60,475 nucleotides of DNA from Spirochaetaceae bacterium (GCA_007693945.1 RECP01000094.1:1-60475), one strand, 5' to 3'; counted from the stretch's first letter, positions 51,311 to 60,475 are shown. A program made the numbers and translations. The notes: generated by a model from the letters alone, not told the origin.

Positions 51311-53074
51311 CTACATCACCTCCAGAAACGGAATGCCGATCAGGGCGCAGCCGTTCCTGAGAGTCTGGGCGACCGAGCGTGCCAGTGCCAGCCGTGCGGC
51401 GCGCGTCGGCGGATCCTTTTCAATCGCAATCGGGTAGTCGTGGTAGTAGCGCGAGAAGGTCTTCGTTACATCGTATAGATAGCTGGTCACAATCGAAGGG
51501 CTGTACTGCCGGCCGGCCAGACTGACGATGTGCGGGAATTCACCAAGGCGCTTGACCAGCTCCCACTCTTCGGGAGCAGCCAGCAGCGTTGCGTCGATTG
51601 CGGCGTCCGGCTGCGCCTGAGCAGCTTCAGAAGCGGCTTTGCGTAACATGCTCGAAATGCGCGCACCGCTATACTGCAGGTAGGGGCCGGTATTGCCGTT
51701 GAACGAGATTGACTCCCCGGGATCGAAGACCATGTCCTTGCCCGGTGTGACCTGCAGCAGATAGTAGTGCAGCGCTCCCAGCGCGACATCAGCGGCGGTG
51801 GCGGCAACGTCACCGACCTCGTCTTCGCGGCCCTTGGCACGTATCTCCTGCGCCGCCATCTCCTCCAGTCGGGCAATCAGGTCGTCGGCATCCACAACCG
51901 TTCCCTCGCGCGACTTCATCTTGCCTTCAGGAAGGTTGACCATGCCGTACGCCAGATGGAACAGATTGTCGGCCCACTGCATGCCGAGCTGCTTGAGCAC
52001 ATGAAACAGCACCGTGAAGTGGTAGCGCTGCTCGGAGGCAACCACGTAGATCAGCCGATCGAACGGCCAGTCGCGGTGGCGCGCGATGGCCGTGCCGATA
52101 TCCTGCGTCAGGTAGAGCGATGTTCCGTCACCGCGCAGCAGGACTTTCCTGTCGAGTCCGATTGACTCCAGATCAACCCAGATCGAGCCATCCTGCTCGC
52201 GATAGAACACGCCTTGCTGCAAGCCGCGCAGCACTTCATCACGGCCGGCCTCGTAGGTCTGGCTCTCGAAGTAGACCTGATCGAACGAAACGCCGGTACG
52301 ACGGTAGGTCTGCCAGATACCGTCCACCGCCCAACCGTTCATCAGTTTCCACAGCTCCAGCACGCCCGGCTCGCCGTTCTCCCACTGCTGCAGCATGTCG
52401 CGGGCCCGTTTTTCGGCGTCCGCGTTCTCCGCGGCCCACCGGTTGAAGCGCACGTAATAGGTGCCGACAAAGTGATCCGGCTTGACGCCTTCCGAATCGG
52501 GAGTGGCGCCGTTGCCGAACTGCTGATAGGCCAGCATCGACTTGCAGATATGTATTCCGCGATCATTGATCAGGTTGACTTTGCGTACATCGGCCCCGTT
52601 GGCCGATAGAATACGGGCAACGCTCTCGCCGAGAATATCGTTGCGCAAGTGCCCGAGGTGGAGCGGCTTGTTGGTGTTGGGGCAGGAGAACTCGACCATT
52701 ACCCGGGTTCCGGCCAAATCGTCCGTCCGGCCGTACTTCTCACCCTGCCGCGCGATGCGCGTGATGACCTCAGCCGCCACGGCGACTCGATCGAGCCGGA
52801 TATTGATGTAGGCGCCGGCGTGTTCGCAGGAAGCGCCGCGCAGCAGCGGCTCCAACCGCTCGCTGACGGCCGCGGCAATCGCCGCCGGCGGCTGCCGCAT
52901 CACGCGGGCCAGCGGAAAGAGGGGGGCCGCCAGGTCTCCCATCTCCGGCCGCGGCGGCACCTCCAGTTGCACCATCTCATCGGTGATGGCCGCCGGATCG
53001 GCGCCGGCATCAACGGCCATGGCGCGCAACTGTTCGACTATCTGCTGCTTCAAATGCTGTCGTATTTCGCTCAT
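51311..53074 (-). CDS. argS: Arginyl-tRNA synthetase
   Basis: A 587-residue class I synthetase. The N-terminal Add1 domain recognises the tRNA D-loop. HIGH appears as HLGH (NTNKPLHLGHLRNDILGES). The KMSKS region is KMKSREGTVVDADD, a common ArgS form. The C-terminal anticodon domain ends in LIGIPFLEVM. The start may be ATG 53074 (MSEIRQHLKQQ, 11 nt after GGGGAG) or ATG 53083, which overlaps the pgeF stop as ATGA. It is co-transcribed with pgeF. Confidence 0.95.
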   Translation of the reverse strand: MSEIRQHLKQQIVEQLRAMAVDAGADPAAITDEMVQLEVPPRPEMGDLAAPLFPLARVMRQPPAAIAAAVSERLEPLLRGASCEHAGAYINIRLDRVAVAAEVITRIARQGEKYGRTDDLAGTRVMVEFSCPNTNKPLHLGHLRNDILGESVARILSANGADVRKVNLINDRGIHICKSMLAYQQFGNGATPDSEGVKPDHFVGTYYVRFNRWAAENADAEKRARDMLQQWENGEPGVLELWKLMNGWAVDGIWQTYRRTGVSFDQVYFESQTYEAGRDEVLRGLQQGVFYREQDGSIWVDLESIGLDRKVLLRGDGTSLYLTQDIGTAIARHRDWPFDRLIYVVASEQRYHFTVLFHVLKQLGMQWADNLFHLAYGMVNLPEGKMKSREGTVVDADDLIARLEEMAAQEIRAKGREDEVGDVAATAADVALGALHYYLLQVTPGKDMVFDPGESISFNGNTGPYLQYSGARISSMLRKAASEAAQAQPDAAIDATLLAAPEEWELVKRLGEFPHIVSLAGRQYSPSIVTSYLYDVTKTFSRYYHDYPIAIEKDPPTRAARLALARSVAQTLRNGCALIGIPFLEVM

Positions 53075-53079
53075 GGCGA

Positions 53080-53811
53080 TCATTGCTCCCCGATACAGAC
53101 GGCGATCATGCGGGTGAACCCCGCCGCACCCTGCCGTCGATACGATCCAAGATCCGGATTGCAGGCCGTGCAATCGGTGACAACGGTGATTGCCGGCACA
53201 CCCAGATCGCGCAGGATCGTGATATTTGCCCGGCGCAGGTCCAGATAGTGCGATCCCGACGCATCACTGCGCACCGCGTCCCCGCCCCAGCGGGCGGCAA
53301 ACCGCTGCGCGCGTATCTGATCCACCCGGTAACAGCAGACGCCGATACACGGTCCGAGCACCACCGCCATCTCGCTCGCATGCGTACCCCATTTCTGACG
53401 CATCAGCTGCAGCGCGGCAGCCACAATGCCGGTGCCCTTCCACCCCGAGTGCAGCACGGCGCGCACATTGCGGCGCCGATCCTGCACAAAGATCGGCATA
53501 CAGTCCGCTACGGTAACCGCCGGCGACACGCCGCAATCCGCTGTGACCACGCCGTCGGCCTCGTACTCGCGCTGCAACGCCGAGTCGCGTCCGACCACGG
53601 CTACCCGCTGCGAGTGCGTTTGTCGACGCAGCGCAACCCGATCGGGGGCAACGCCCTGGCGCTGCAGCCATGCGTCGCGGCGCGCGTTGCTGCCGCCCGA
53701 AGGACCCATGTCGCCGGCCGCCAGCAGGCTGAGCCGCAGATCCGGCGCTCCGGGAATGCTCGCCACGTCGGGAGCTGCGGCGCTGCGATCAAGGCGTACG
53801 GAATCTATCAC
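53080..53811 (-). CDS. pgeF: PgeF/YfiH-family multicopper-oxidase-fold (laccase-domain) protein
   Basis: A 243-residue protein. The metal-site motifs of the family are seen: QTHSQRVAVVG, VTADCGVSPAVTVADCMPIF (TADC), LHSGWKGT and GPCIGVCCYRV (Cys and His ligands). E. coli PgeF removes wrongly incorporated L-Ser from peptidoglycan precursors, while other members show purine nucleoside phosphorylase or polyphenol oxidase activity, so the reaction here is uncertain. The GTG at 53811 follows its -10 box by 9 nt and has no ribosome binding site. Its stop overlaps the possible argS ATG. Confidence 0.88.
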   Translation of the reverse strand: MIDSVRLDRSAAAPDVASIPGAPDLRLSLLAAGDMGPSGGSNARRDAWLQRQGVAPDRVALRRQTHSQRVAVVGRDSALQREYEADGVVTADCGVSPAVTVADCMPIFVQDRRRNVRAVLHSGWKGTGIVAAALQLMRQKWGTHASEMAVVLGPCIGVCCYRVDQIRAQRFAARWGGDAVRSDASGSHYLDLRRANITILRDLGVPAITVVTDCTACNPDLGSYRRQGAAGFTRMIAVCIGEQ

Positions 53812-53820
53812 GTGTGGCGA

Positions 53821-53849
53821 ATCTTACCGAAAGCAGCGCAGGCGGTCAA
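53821..53849 (-). promoter_or_regulatory. pgeF-argS promoter
   Basis: Minus-strand TTGACC (53849-53844), 17 bp, TAAGAT (53826-53821), then 9 nt to the GTG. Near-leaderless. Confidence 0.6.
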
Positions 53850-53943
53850 CTCGGGCTGGCCGGACCTCGGTGCACCTCTTCGAGCGTTGTGCCGCGCCCA
53901 CCCGAACAGAGAAGATCCACCGGACCGCAGGTCAGCAAAGCAC

Positions 53944-53972
53944 TTGACAAAGCAGTCCTGTTCTCTGATGAT
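53944..53972 (+). promoter_or_regulatory. Promoter of the cimA attenuator transcript
   Basis: TTGACA (53944-53949), 17 bp, GATGAT (53967-53972). Expected transcription start is at or near A53980, the first base of the leader peptide ATG. Confidence 0.55.
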
Positions 53973-53979
53973 CATGGCG

Positions 53980-54081
53980 ATGAAACACCAAAAGGTGTCC
54001 GCACCGCGTATCGCCCTCCCTGCCGCTAATCTCGCTGTGATCATTATTATCATTTCGAGGTGTGCCCCGCAGGAAGCGTAA
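53980..54081 (+). CDS. Isoleucine leader peptide of cimA
   Basis: A 33-residue reading frame starting MKHQKVSAPR and containing AVIIIIIS: five consecutive Ile codons at 54040-54054 (ATC ATT ATT ATC ATT). It then ends RCAPQEA-stop. The layout resembles the E. coli ilvG leader (VVVIIIPPCGAA). Two in-frame ATGs further upstream (53968, 53974) overlap the -10 box, so 53980 is preferred, implying leaderless initiation. The stop (54079-54081) lies just past the antiterminator arm at 54068-54076. A ribosome that reads through therefore masks that arm, while one stalled on Ile codons leaves it free. Confidence 0.75.
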   Translation: MKHQKVSAPRIALPAANLAVIIIIISRCAPQEA

Positions 54082-54136
54082 CGGTTCGGAACCGAACAAC
54101 GGCCGTCCTTCCTGCGAGGGACGGCCGTTGTTTTTT
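54068..54136 (+). terminator. Transcription attenuator ahead of cimA
   Basis: Terminator: perfect 12-bp stem CAACGGCCGTCC/GGACGGCCGTTG (54097-54108 and 54119-54130), a 10-nt loop and six T (54131-54136). Antiterminator: CGCAGGAAG (54068-54076) is exactly complementary to CTTCCTGCG (54108-54116), which occupies the terminator loop and the last base of its 5' arm. A further segment CTCCCTGC (54015-54022) can pair with GCAGGAAG (54069-54076) at 7 of 8 positions, acting as a protector arm. Confidence 0.8.
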
Positions 54137-54178
54137 ACGCGGCCGCCCCTGCCGGGGGACACAGAAGGAGACACGAAG

Positions 54179-55795
54179 ATGCGACAACTGTATGTGTACG
54201 ACACAACACTGCGCGACGGCATGCAAGGTATGGAAATCAGCTATACCCTCGATGACAAGCTCCAGATCGCGCACACGCTCGACGATCTGCAGATCGATTA
54301 CGTCGAGGGCGGGTTTCCGCTCGCCAACGAGAAGGAAGCGGCCTTCTTCGAGCAGTGCCGCAGGGAGCGCTTCAATCACGCGCGCATCGTCGCTTTTGGC
54401 TCGACGCGCAGAGCGGGAATCGAGGCCTCTAACGACGACAATATCCTGGCAATTCTCAACGCGCAGACGCCGACGGTTATTGTTGTCGGAAAGACCTGGA
54501 AGGCGCACGTGGAGAAGGTGATCAAGACGGACCAGGAAGAGAACCTCAGAATGGTCTCCGATTCGATCGCGTTCCTCAAGCGCGAAGGCCGCGAGGTGTT
54601 CCTGGATCTGGAGCACTTCTTCGACGGCTACAAGGATGACCCGGCCTACGCGGTGCGCGTACTGAAGGCCGGTACCGACGCCGGCGCCGACGCGTTGGTG
54701 CTGTGCGACACCAACGGCGGCACACTGCCGGATGAAGTGGCACGCATCATGAGTGAACTGCCGGCGGAACAGCTGGCACCGCTCGGCGGTCATTTTCACA
54801 ACGATTGCGGCACCGCAATCGCCAACTCGCTGGCCGCGGTTGACGCCGGTGCAATCCAGATTCAGGGAACGGTCAACGGTTGGGGTGAGCGCTGCGGCAA
54901 CGCCAACCTCTGTGTCTTCATTCCCAACATTATCCTCAAGAAGGGCTACCGACCGGCAGTGGCCGACAAGCTCGACAAGCTGACCGTTCTCTCGCGCTTT
55001 GTAGCCGAAAAGGCCAACATCATCCCCGACAAGCGCCAGCCGTACGTTGGAGAGGCGGCCTTCAGCCACAAAGCCGGACAACACGCCGATGTCGTTGCCA
55101 AAGCCGCCTACCTGATGGAACACACCGACAGTCGTTTGGTTGGAAACGAGCGCCGTATCCTGCTTTCCGAGCTTGCCGGCAAGGCGACCATCGTAGAAAA
55201 GCTCAAACGCTACGGCGAGTTCACCAAGAACGATCCGGCGGTCAATGCGCTGATCCAGGAACTCAAGAACCGCGAGCGCGACGGCTACGAGTACGAAGCG
55301 GCCGAAGCTTCCTTTGAACTGCTGTTACGCAAGGCCATCAACCGCTACACACCGCTGGTCGAACTGAAGAATTACCACCTGGAATCGTACAAGACCCTCG
55401 ATGCGCCGTCAAAAACCATCGGGCGGATCTTCCTGCGTTCGACCGCTCACGACCTGATGGGCGTGGCAGTCGGTATCGGCCCGGTGGAAACGCTGGATCA
55501 CGCGCTGCGCAATGCGCTCGAGTCACACTATCCGTTTCTCAACCGTATCAGCCTGACCGATTACCGCGTGCGCGTCCTGAACCCGGAGGAGCACGCCGCC
55601 GCCAAGGTACGCGTATTCATCACGTCGAGTGACGGCCAGAGCTCGTGGGACACGGTCGGCGTGCATGAGAACATCATCGAGGCGTCGTGGCAGGCGCTGG
55701 TCGACAGCCTGGAGTACTACTACAATAGCAGCGTGCTCGAAGATGATACTCATCTGCAGAACGAACACAGCCCCACCGCTCCAAGCGGCGGCTGA
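54179..55795 (+). CDS. cimA: (R)-citramalate synthase CimA
   Basis: A 538-residue enzyme of the LeuA/HOAS superfamily. It has the CimA form of the motifs: YVYDTTLRDGMQGMEISYTL, VEGGFPLANEKE, FGSTRRAGIEASNDDN, HFHNDCGTAIANSLAAVDAG and VNGWGERCGNANLCVFIPNI. A C-terminal LeuA-type regulatory domain follows. It condenses pyruvate with acetyl-CoA to citramalate, starting the threonine-independent route to isoleucine known from Leptospira and methanogens. The ATG at 54179 has AAGGAG 8 nt upstream. The Ile-rich leader and attenuator in front fit this role and argue against 2-isopropylmalate synthase. It converges with carB (45-bp gap). Confidence 0.9.
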   Translation: MRQLYVYDTTLRDGMQGMEISYTLDDKLQIAHTLDDLQIDYVEGGFPLANEKEAAFFEQCRRERFNHARIVAFGSTRRAGIEASNDDNILAILNAQTPTVIVVGKTWKAHVEKVIKTDQEENLRMVSDSIAFLKREGREVFLDLEHFFDGYKDDPAYAVRVLKAGTDAGADALVLCDTNGGTLPDEVARIMSELPAEQLAPLGGHFHNDCGTAIANSLAAVDAGAIQIQGTVNGWGERCGNANLCVFIPNIILKKGYRPAVADKLDKLTVLSRFVAEKANIIPDKRQPYVGEAAFSHKAGQHADVVAKAAYLMEHTDSRLVGNERRILLSELAGKATIVEKLKRYGEFTKNDPAVNALIQELKNRERDGYEYEAAEASFELLLRKAINRYTPLVELKNYHLESYKTLDAPSKTIGRIFLRSTAHDLMGVAVGIGPVETLDHALRNALESHYPFLNRISLTDYRVRVLNPEEHAAAKVRVFITSSDGQSSWDTVGVHENIIEASWQALVDSLEYYYNSSVLEDDTHLQNEHSPTAPSGG

Positions 55796-55840
55796 TGCTT
55801 GAGGGTTGCCGTGCTTCCGGCGGGCGGCCGTCGACCCGGA

Positions 55841-58800
55841 CTACCAGTTGTCCGGCAAGCGCCGCGGCACGGCAGCTCCGGTCTGCACGTAGCGGATACC
55901 CTCCAGCGCGGCCTCGGCCGCCGAAGTGGTGGTCGTATAGGGAACGTGACGGCGCATGGTCTCAATGCGGATGTAGCCATCGTCACGTTGCGTGAAGCGG
56001 CCGAGTGGCGTGTTGATCACCAGGTCGATCCGCCCGGCCGCCAGGTGGTCCACGATGTTGGGGTGACCTTCGTGAACCTTGAGAATCACCTCGGCGAACA
56101 CACCGTTGGCAAACAGGAACTCGGCGGTGCCGCGAGTGGCGCTGACGCCAAAACCGAGTTCCTGCAGCTGCCGCACCAGTGGCAGCACGGTCGGCTTGTC
56201 CGAGTCGTGCACTGAGACAAACACCCGGCCGGCGGAGGGCAAGTCGCTGCCGACGGCGCTGGACGCCTTGGCAAATGCCTCGCCGAAGCTCTCCCCGATG
56301 CCGATTGCCTCGCCGGTGGAGCGCATTTCGGGGCCCAGTAGCGGATCGACGTCGCGAAAGCGGTCAAACGAGAACATCGCCTCCTTGACCGCCCAGCCGA
56401 CCACCGAGCGGCCCTCGCCGACGTTGCTGATACCGGTCTGGTGGTCGTTGATCAGGCCCTGCTCACGCAGATTTCTGCCCGACCACAGGCGGACCGCGGC
56501 GTCAACGAGGTTGACGCCGGTGACCTTGGAGATAAACGGGACGGTTCGCGAGGCGCGCGGGTTGACCTCGATCACATACACCTCGCCGTCCCTGACGGCG
56601 AACTGGATATTGAGAAACCCCAGGACACCGAACTCGCGTGCGATCACCGCGGCGGCACGCTTCATCTGCTGCAGGCCGGCGGCGTCACCTTTGTACGATG
56701 GAAAGACGCACGCTGAGTCTCCCGAATGAATACCGGCAGCCTCTATGTGTTGCATGATCCCGGCAATATAGACGTGACTGCCGTCCGCCAGCGCGTCCAG
56801 ATCGTATTCAAAGGCGTCCTCCAGGAACTGGTCGACCAGTACCGGCTCGGCGGCCGAGATGCGAATACCGCTGCTTCCGAGGTAGGCATCGAGTTCTTCG
56901 GGTGTGTAGGCAATTGACATGCTGCGGCCGCCGAGCACGAACGACGGCCTGCACAGCACCGGGAAGCCGATTTCCGCCGCCAGACGTTGGGCATCATCGC
57001 GGTTGGCCGCCATTCGGTTTTCGGCCTGCCGCAAGCCCGCCGCGGCGATTACGCGCGCAAACAGCCCGCGATCCTCGGCGTCGCGGATGCGCGCTACCGG
57101 CGTACCTACAATCGTCGCTCCGGCGCGTTCAAGCTGCTGCGCCATGTTGAGCGGTGTCTGACCGCCGAGCTGCACAACTACATCGCTGACCTGCTCCTTG
57201 CGCATGATGCCGATCACGTCCTCGGCGGACAGCGGCTCGATATAGAGGCGATCGGAGACGTTGAAATCGGTCGAGACCGTCTCCGGATTTGAATTAATCA
57301 TGATAGTGGTACGCCCCAGCTCACGATACGCCAGCGACGACAGCGTGCAGCAGGTGTCGAATTCCAGCCCCTGCCCGATGCGGTTGGGGCCGCTGCCGAG
57401 AATGATGACACCGCCGGGACCCACCGCCCGGCCCTCGTCGATCTCGCCCCAGGTGGAATAGAAGTAGGGAGTCCGGGCTTCAAACTCGCCGGAACAAGTG
57501 TCGACAAAGTGGTAGCAGGCGTGCAGATCAAGCTGCTCGCGACGCTGCGTTACCTCACCGGCCGAGCAGCGAAACGCTGCCGCCGCGGCCGCGTCGCTGA
57601 GGCCCATACGCTTGGCGGTCCACAGCAGCTCATCCGACAACCCGTCGGCTACGGCACGGTGCACCCATGAAGCCTGCTGCAGGAACTGCGACAGGAACCA
57701 GCGGTTGTAGCCGCTGCGGACCTCGATGTCGGCCAGTGCCCGGGGGCCTTCGCGCAGCAGCCTGGTGTAGATGGCGAATATGCGCCGCGGATGACGTTCG
57801 TCGATCATCCGATCGATGCGGTCCGGCGACAGCCCCTCCAGGGCCTGCAGCCCGTCGAAGCCGAATTCGCAGGCGCGGATAGCTTTGTTGAGCGCCTCCA
57901 GGAAGGTGCGGCCGATTGCCAGCGATTCGCCGACGCTCTTCATTTGCGTCCCGAGCTCCGCGTAGCCGGCGGGGAACTTCTCTATCTCGAAGCGCGGCAC
58001 CTTGACCGCCACGTAATCCAGTGACGGCTCGAAGCACGAGACGGTCTTACCGGTAATATCGTTGATCACCTCGTCCAGCGTGTATCCAACCGCCAGGCGC
58101 GCCGAACAGCGCGCAATCGGAAAACCGGTGGCCTTGCTGGCCAGTGCCGAAGAGCGCGACACGCGCGGATTCATCTCTATTACCAGCATCCGGCCGCTGC
58201 CCGGATCAACCGCGAACTGCACGTTGGAGCCGCCGCAGTCGACCCCGATAGCGCGCAGGATCTCAATCGAGGCGTCGCGCATCTGCTGGTATTCACGGTC
58301 GGAAAGCGTCTGGATCGGCGCAACGGTGATGCTGTCGCCGGTGTGTACGCCCATTGGGTCGACGTTCTCGATCGAGCAGACCACTACCGCGTTATCAGCG
58401 CGGTCGCGCATCACTTCCAGCTCAAACTCCTTCCAGCCGATCAGCGACTCCTCGATCAGCGCCGTATGGGTTGGGCTTTCGGCAAGCGCCCACTCGACCA
58501 GGCTGGCGAACTCCTCGCGCGTACGGGCGATGCTTCCGCCCTTACCGCCGAGGGTGTAGCTCGGCCGGATGATGATCGGCGGGTCGGTCGCGGTCAGGAA
58601 GTCACGCGCCTCTGAAACCGAGGAGACCAGCGCCGAACGCGGGCTTTGCAGGCCGATCGAGGCGATTACCTCCTTGAACCGGCCGCGGTCCTCTGCCATA
58701 CCGATAGCCTTGATGCCGGCTCCCAGCACTTCCACGCCGTAGCGCTCGAGCACTCCTGCAGCATCGAGTTCCAGCGCCAGGTTGAGTGCGGTCTGCCCGC

Positions 58801-59071
58801 CCATGGTGGCCAGCAAACCGTCGGGCCGCTCATGGGCAATAATGCTCTCCAGGTAGGGCACTCGCAGCGGATCGACGTAGATGCTGTCGGCCAGACCCGG
58901 GGTAGTCATCACGGTCGCCGGGTTGGGATTGACCAGTATCACCTGGTAGCCCTCTTCCTTGAGCGCCTTGACCGCCTGGGTACCCGAGTAATCGAACTCA
59001 CACGCCTGGCCGATCACGATCGGTCCGGAGCCGACGATCAGTATCTTATTCAGGTCCCGTCTGGCCGGCAT
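55841..59071 (-). CDS. carB: Carbamoyl-phosphate synthase large chain
   Basis: A 1076-residue enzyme: two homologous ATP-grasp halves plus the allosteric MGS-like C-terminal domain. Marks: [20 protein letters not shown] (first half), [20 protein letters not shown] (second half), [18 protein letters not shown] and [20 protein letters not shown] for the two ATP sites. It makes carbamoyl phosphate from bicarbonate, ammonia and 2 ATP for pyrimidines and arginine. The ATG at 59071 has GGGAGG 5 nt upstream, within the 3' end of carA (26-bp overlap). Confidence 0.97.
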   Translation of the reverse strand: MPARRDLNKILIVGSGPIVIGQACEFDYSGTQAVKALKEEGYQVILVNPNPATVMTTPGLADSIYVDPLRVPYLESIIAHERPDGLLATMGGQTALNLALELDAAGVLERYGVEVLGAGIKAIGMAEDRGRFKEVIASIGLQSPRSALVSSVSEARDFLTATDPPIIIRPSYTLGGKGGSIARTREEFASLVEWALAESPTHTALIEESLIGWKEFELEVMRDRADNAVVVCSIENVDPMGVHTGDSITVAPIQTLSDREYQQMRDASIEILRAIGVDCGGSNVQFAVDPGSGRMLVIEMNPRVSRSSALASKATGFPIARCSARLAVGYTLDEVINDITGKTVSCFEPSLDYVAVKVPRFEIEKFPAGYAELGTQMKSVGESLAIGRTFLEALNKAIRACEFGFDGLQALEGLSPDRIDRMIDERHPRRIFAIYTRLLREGPRALADIEVRSGYNRWFLSQFLQQASWVHRAVADGLSDELLWTAKRMGLSDAAAAAAFRCSAGEVTQRREQLDLHACYHFVDTCSGEFEARTPYFYSTWGEIDEGRAVGPGGVIILGSGPNRIGQGLEFDTCCTLSSLAYRELGRTTIMINSNPETVSTDFNVSDRLYIEPLSAEDVIGIMRKEQVSDVVVQLGGQTPLNMAQQLERAGATIVGTPVARIRDAEDRGLFARVIAAAGLRQAENRMAANRDDAQRLAAEIGFPVLCRPSFVLGGRSMSIAYTPEELDAYLGSSGIRISAAEPVLVDQFLEDAFEYDLDALADGSHVYIAGIMQHIEAAGIHSGDSACVFPSYKGDAAGLQQMKRAAAVIAREFGVLGFLNIQFAVRDGEVYVIEVNPRASRTVPFISKVTGVNLVDAAVRLWSGRNLREQGLINDHQTGISNVGEGRSVVGWAVKEAMFSFDRFRDVDPLLGPEMRSTGEAIGIGESFGEAFAKASSAVGSDLPSAGRVFVSVHDSDKPTVLPLVRQLQELGFGVSATRGTAEFLFANGVFAEVILKVHEGHPNIVDHLAAGRIDLVINTPLGRFTQRDDGYIRIETMRRHVPYTTTTSAAEAALEGIRYVQTGAAVPRRLPDNW

Positions 59072-60272
59072 CGGCACCTCCCGCCCGTTTGTGGGTTTGG
59101 ATCAGATCCAGGAATGCACCGAAGACCCAGCGTGAATCGCGAGGTCCCGGCGCGGACTCCGGGTGGAACTGTGCCGAAGCGAGCGCCGGATGATCACAGC
59201 GGATACCTTCGATGGTGTGGTCGTTGGCGTTGCGAAACCAGACGCGCGTGCCTTCCGGCAGGCTTGCCTCTTCCACGCTGAAGCCGTGGTTCTGCGATGT
59301 CACAAACACCCTGCCGGACTGCTCGTCACGCACCGGGTGATTGGCGCCATGATGCCCGAATTTCATCTTGTAGGTACGGGCTCCGAGCGCCTCGGCAATC
59401 AGCTGGTGCCCCAGGCAGATACCGAGCACCGGCAGCCTGCCGATACAGCCGCGCACGGTTGCAATTTGCCGTTCGAGCACCGCCGGATCGCCCGGCCCGT
59501 TGGACACCAGCAGCGCATCGGGCGCTACAGTGCGGATCTCGACCTCGCCGGCGGTACTGGGAAACACGGTCAGCTTGCAGCCGAGCGCAGTCAGCTCTCG
59601 CACGATGTTGGCCTTGACACCGCAGTCAAGCAGCGCGATGTGCGGCTTCCCGTCCGCGTTGACTACCACCGGGACACTCGACCCCACCGCACCGACCAGG
59701 TTACGGCCCTTCATATCGGGAAACGACCGGAGATACGTCACAACGCGCTCGAGCAGCGGCTGCGGCAGCATCGTTCCCGCCCGTGGGCCCCACGGCCTCA
59801 AGTCTTCATCAACGCGCACGATGATGCCACGGCGCGAGCCGGCGTCACGCAGATGCAGCGTCAACGCTCGCGTGTCGACGTCGGCAATGGCGGGAGTAGC
59901 GTTCACCCTCATGAACTCGGACAGACTGCCACGGCCGTCGGGCAATTCTCCGTCGTAGAGGCTGTGCACCACAAAGCCGGCCGCCTTCACCGCGCTTCGA
60001 TGTGTATCACTCTCCGGCCCGGTCTCGCTCCACGAGGCATCCGTTCCGTAGTTGCCGATGTGTGGATAGGTCATGACAACCAGTTGACCGGTGTAGGAAG
60101 GATCGGTGAGTACTTCGTGGTAACCCGACATGGCGGTGTTGAACACTACCTCACCGGCGCCCTTGTCACGGATCAGGACCGGATCAAGCTCCTCGATTGA
60201 CGGCGGTTGCGCGCCCCACCATCTTCCCGGATAGAGTGTGGCGTCGTCGAGTATCAGAAGCGCGGTCAGCAT
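59046..60272 (-). CDS. carA: Carbamoyl-phosphate synthase small chain
   Basis: A 408-residue glutaminase subunit. The N-terminal CPSase domain ([20 protein letters not shown]) is followed by a class I glutamine amidotransferase with Cys286 ([10 protein letters not shown]), His370 and Glu372 ([10 protein letters not shown]). It supplies ammonia to CarB. The ATG at 60272 has an AGAGGGG site. The gap to tRNA-Glu contains the tRNA terminator but no clear attenuator or PyrR-type structure. Confidence 0.96.
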   Translation of the reverse strand: MLTALLILDDATLYPGRWWGAQPPSIEELDPVLIRDKGAGEVVFNTAMSGYHEVLTDPSYTGQLVVMTYPHIGNYGTDASWSETGPESDTHRSAVKAAGFVVHSLYDGELPDGRGSLSEFMRVNATPAIADVDTRALTLHLRDAGSRRGIIVRVDEDLRPWGPRAGTMLPQPLLERVVTYLRSFPDMKGRNLVGAVGSSVPVVVNADGKPHIALLDCGVKANIVRELTALGCKLTVFPSTAGEVEIRTVAPDALLVSNGPGDPAVLERQIATVRGCIGRLPVLGICLGHQLIAEALGARTYKMKFGHHGANHPVRDEQSGRVFVTSQNHGFSVEEASLPEGTRVWFRNANDHTIEGIRCDHPALASAQFHPESAPGPRDSRWVFGAFLDLIQTHKRAGGADAGQTGPE

Positions 60273-60385
60273 GTATCCAGCCCCTCTGCGGCAATTGCTG
60301 AACCGTCAGGTCCCGAGCCGCCGAAGACCCGTGCGTCGACACGCGAGTACAAGGTGACCACCGTGCGCGGCCGGAACCCGGGCTC

Positions 60386-60410
60386 AAAAAAAGCCGGCGC
60401 AACGGCCGGC
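60386..60410 (-). terminator. Rho-independent terminator after tRNA-Glu
   Basis: Minus-strand GCCGGC-CGTTGC-GCCGGC followed by seven T (60392-60386), 10 nt after the tRNA 3' end. Confidence 0.85.
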
Positions 60411-60420
60411 CTGGAGAAAG

Positions 60421-60475
60421 TAGCCCCTAGGGGAATCGAACCCCTCTTTGAAGACTGAGAATCTTCCGTCCTAGC
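60421..60475 (-). tRNA. tRNA-Glu (anticodon CTC), 5' part outside the window
   Basis: The 3' 55 nt of a tRNA. The anticodon stem is GAAGA/TCTTC with loop TTCTCAG (anticodon CTC, reads GAG), and the T-arm GAGGGG-TTCGATT-CCCCT leads into acceptor AGGGGCT-A. The preceding CTAGGAC matches the D-arm end typical of tRNA-Glu. CCA is not encoded. The gene is truncated by the window edge only. Confidence 0.85.

Noticed and set aside
53083..53979. A long plus-strand frame that ends at the cimA leader peptide stop
   Set aside because: Most of it is antisense to pgeF and crosses the pgeF promoter. Only the last 33-37 codons make sense as the leader peptide.
60273..60420. Pyrimidine attenuator or PurR/PyrR-type site ahead of carA
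   Set aside because: The only strong hairpin with T-run (60386-60410) directly follows the tRNA-Glu 3' end and is best read as its terminator. No competing stem was found.
1..60475. CRISPR arrays, rRNA genes, insertion sequences with transposase, toxin-antitoxin pairs
   Set aside because: No regularly spaced repeats, rRNA signatures, transposase motifs or convincing small toxin/antitoxin pairs were seen on either strand.

Overview
The window is a gene-dense, roughly 60% GC bacterial chromosome segment. Several things point to a free-living spirochaete of the Spirochaetaceae/Spirochaetales type. These are the order spoVG - tRNA-Gln - rplY - pth - tilS - ftsH, a DUF115 'motility associated factor' glycosyltransferase-like protein, the TIGR03545/TIGR03546 pair, a small outer-membrane barrel resembling spirochaetal DUF3996 proteins, and a prp gene beside an L27 that needs no processing. 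No phage, CRISPR array, transposase or rRNA was seen. Family assignments come from reading motifs, not from database searches.

Layout. 0.2-5 kb: a TPR protein, then a compact type III polyketide synthase cluster (PKS, two methyltransferases, a flavin hydroxylase) around a shared divergent promoter. 5-8.3 kb: an oxidoreductase, a class II photolyase and a small outer-membrane protein. 8.3-12.7 kb: a giant acyl-CoA dehydratase activase-like protein. 12.8-15.1 kb: a thiol/metal island with a divergent ArsR repressor and CPNC thioredoxin-like protein, two YlbF-family proteins ending in Cys-Ser-Cys, and a copZ-csoR copper operon. 15.2-25.6 kb: dus, TIGR03546/TIGR03545, an SppA-type protease, a MutT/MTH1-like Nudix enzyme, a TPR-GAF-GGDEF diguanylate cyclase, and an nlpD-like gene followed by an RpoS-like sigma factor.

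25.6-26.1 kb holds tRNA-Pro and tRNA-Asp and an unusual structured element. 26-34.7 kb carries a SurA/PpiD-like foldase, the DUF115 protein, lepA, an HtrA-like lipoprotein protease and a TPR protein. 34.7-44.9 kb is one long leftward housekeeping block: ftsH, tilS, pth, rplY, tRNA-Gln, spoVG, rsfS, LytR-family, yqeK, nadD, obgE, rpmA, prp, rplU. 44.9-45.1 kb is a MITE-like element. 45-60 kb is amino-acid and nucleotide metabolism: gltBD, argS, pgeF, cimA with an upstream attenuator, and carAB. A partial tRNA-Glu closes the window.

Strongest observations. (1) An isoleucine attenuator: a leader peptide with five consecutive Ile codons, a 12-bp terminator and a competing antiterminator, directly ahead of citramalate synthase, the first step of the pyruvate route to isoleucine. 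(2) A tRNA-Pro-linked unit that repeats the tRNA 3' end about 183 bp downstream and carries two hairpins with AGGA loops (CsrA-site-like), lying just ahead of the nlpD-rpoS-like pair. (3) Repeated evidence that genes at the head of transcription units start within about 10 nt of a sigma70-type -10 box and lack a ribosome binding site, i.e. leaderless or near-leaderless mRNAs. (4) A pth gene whose essential N-terminus is encoded upstream of any ATG/GTG/TTG. (5) The PKS cluster with a UbiE-type methyltransferase.
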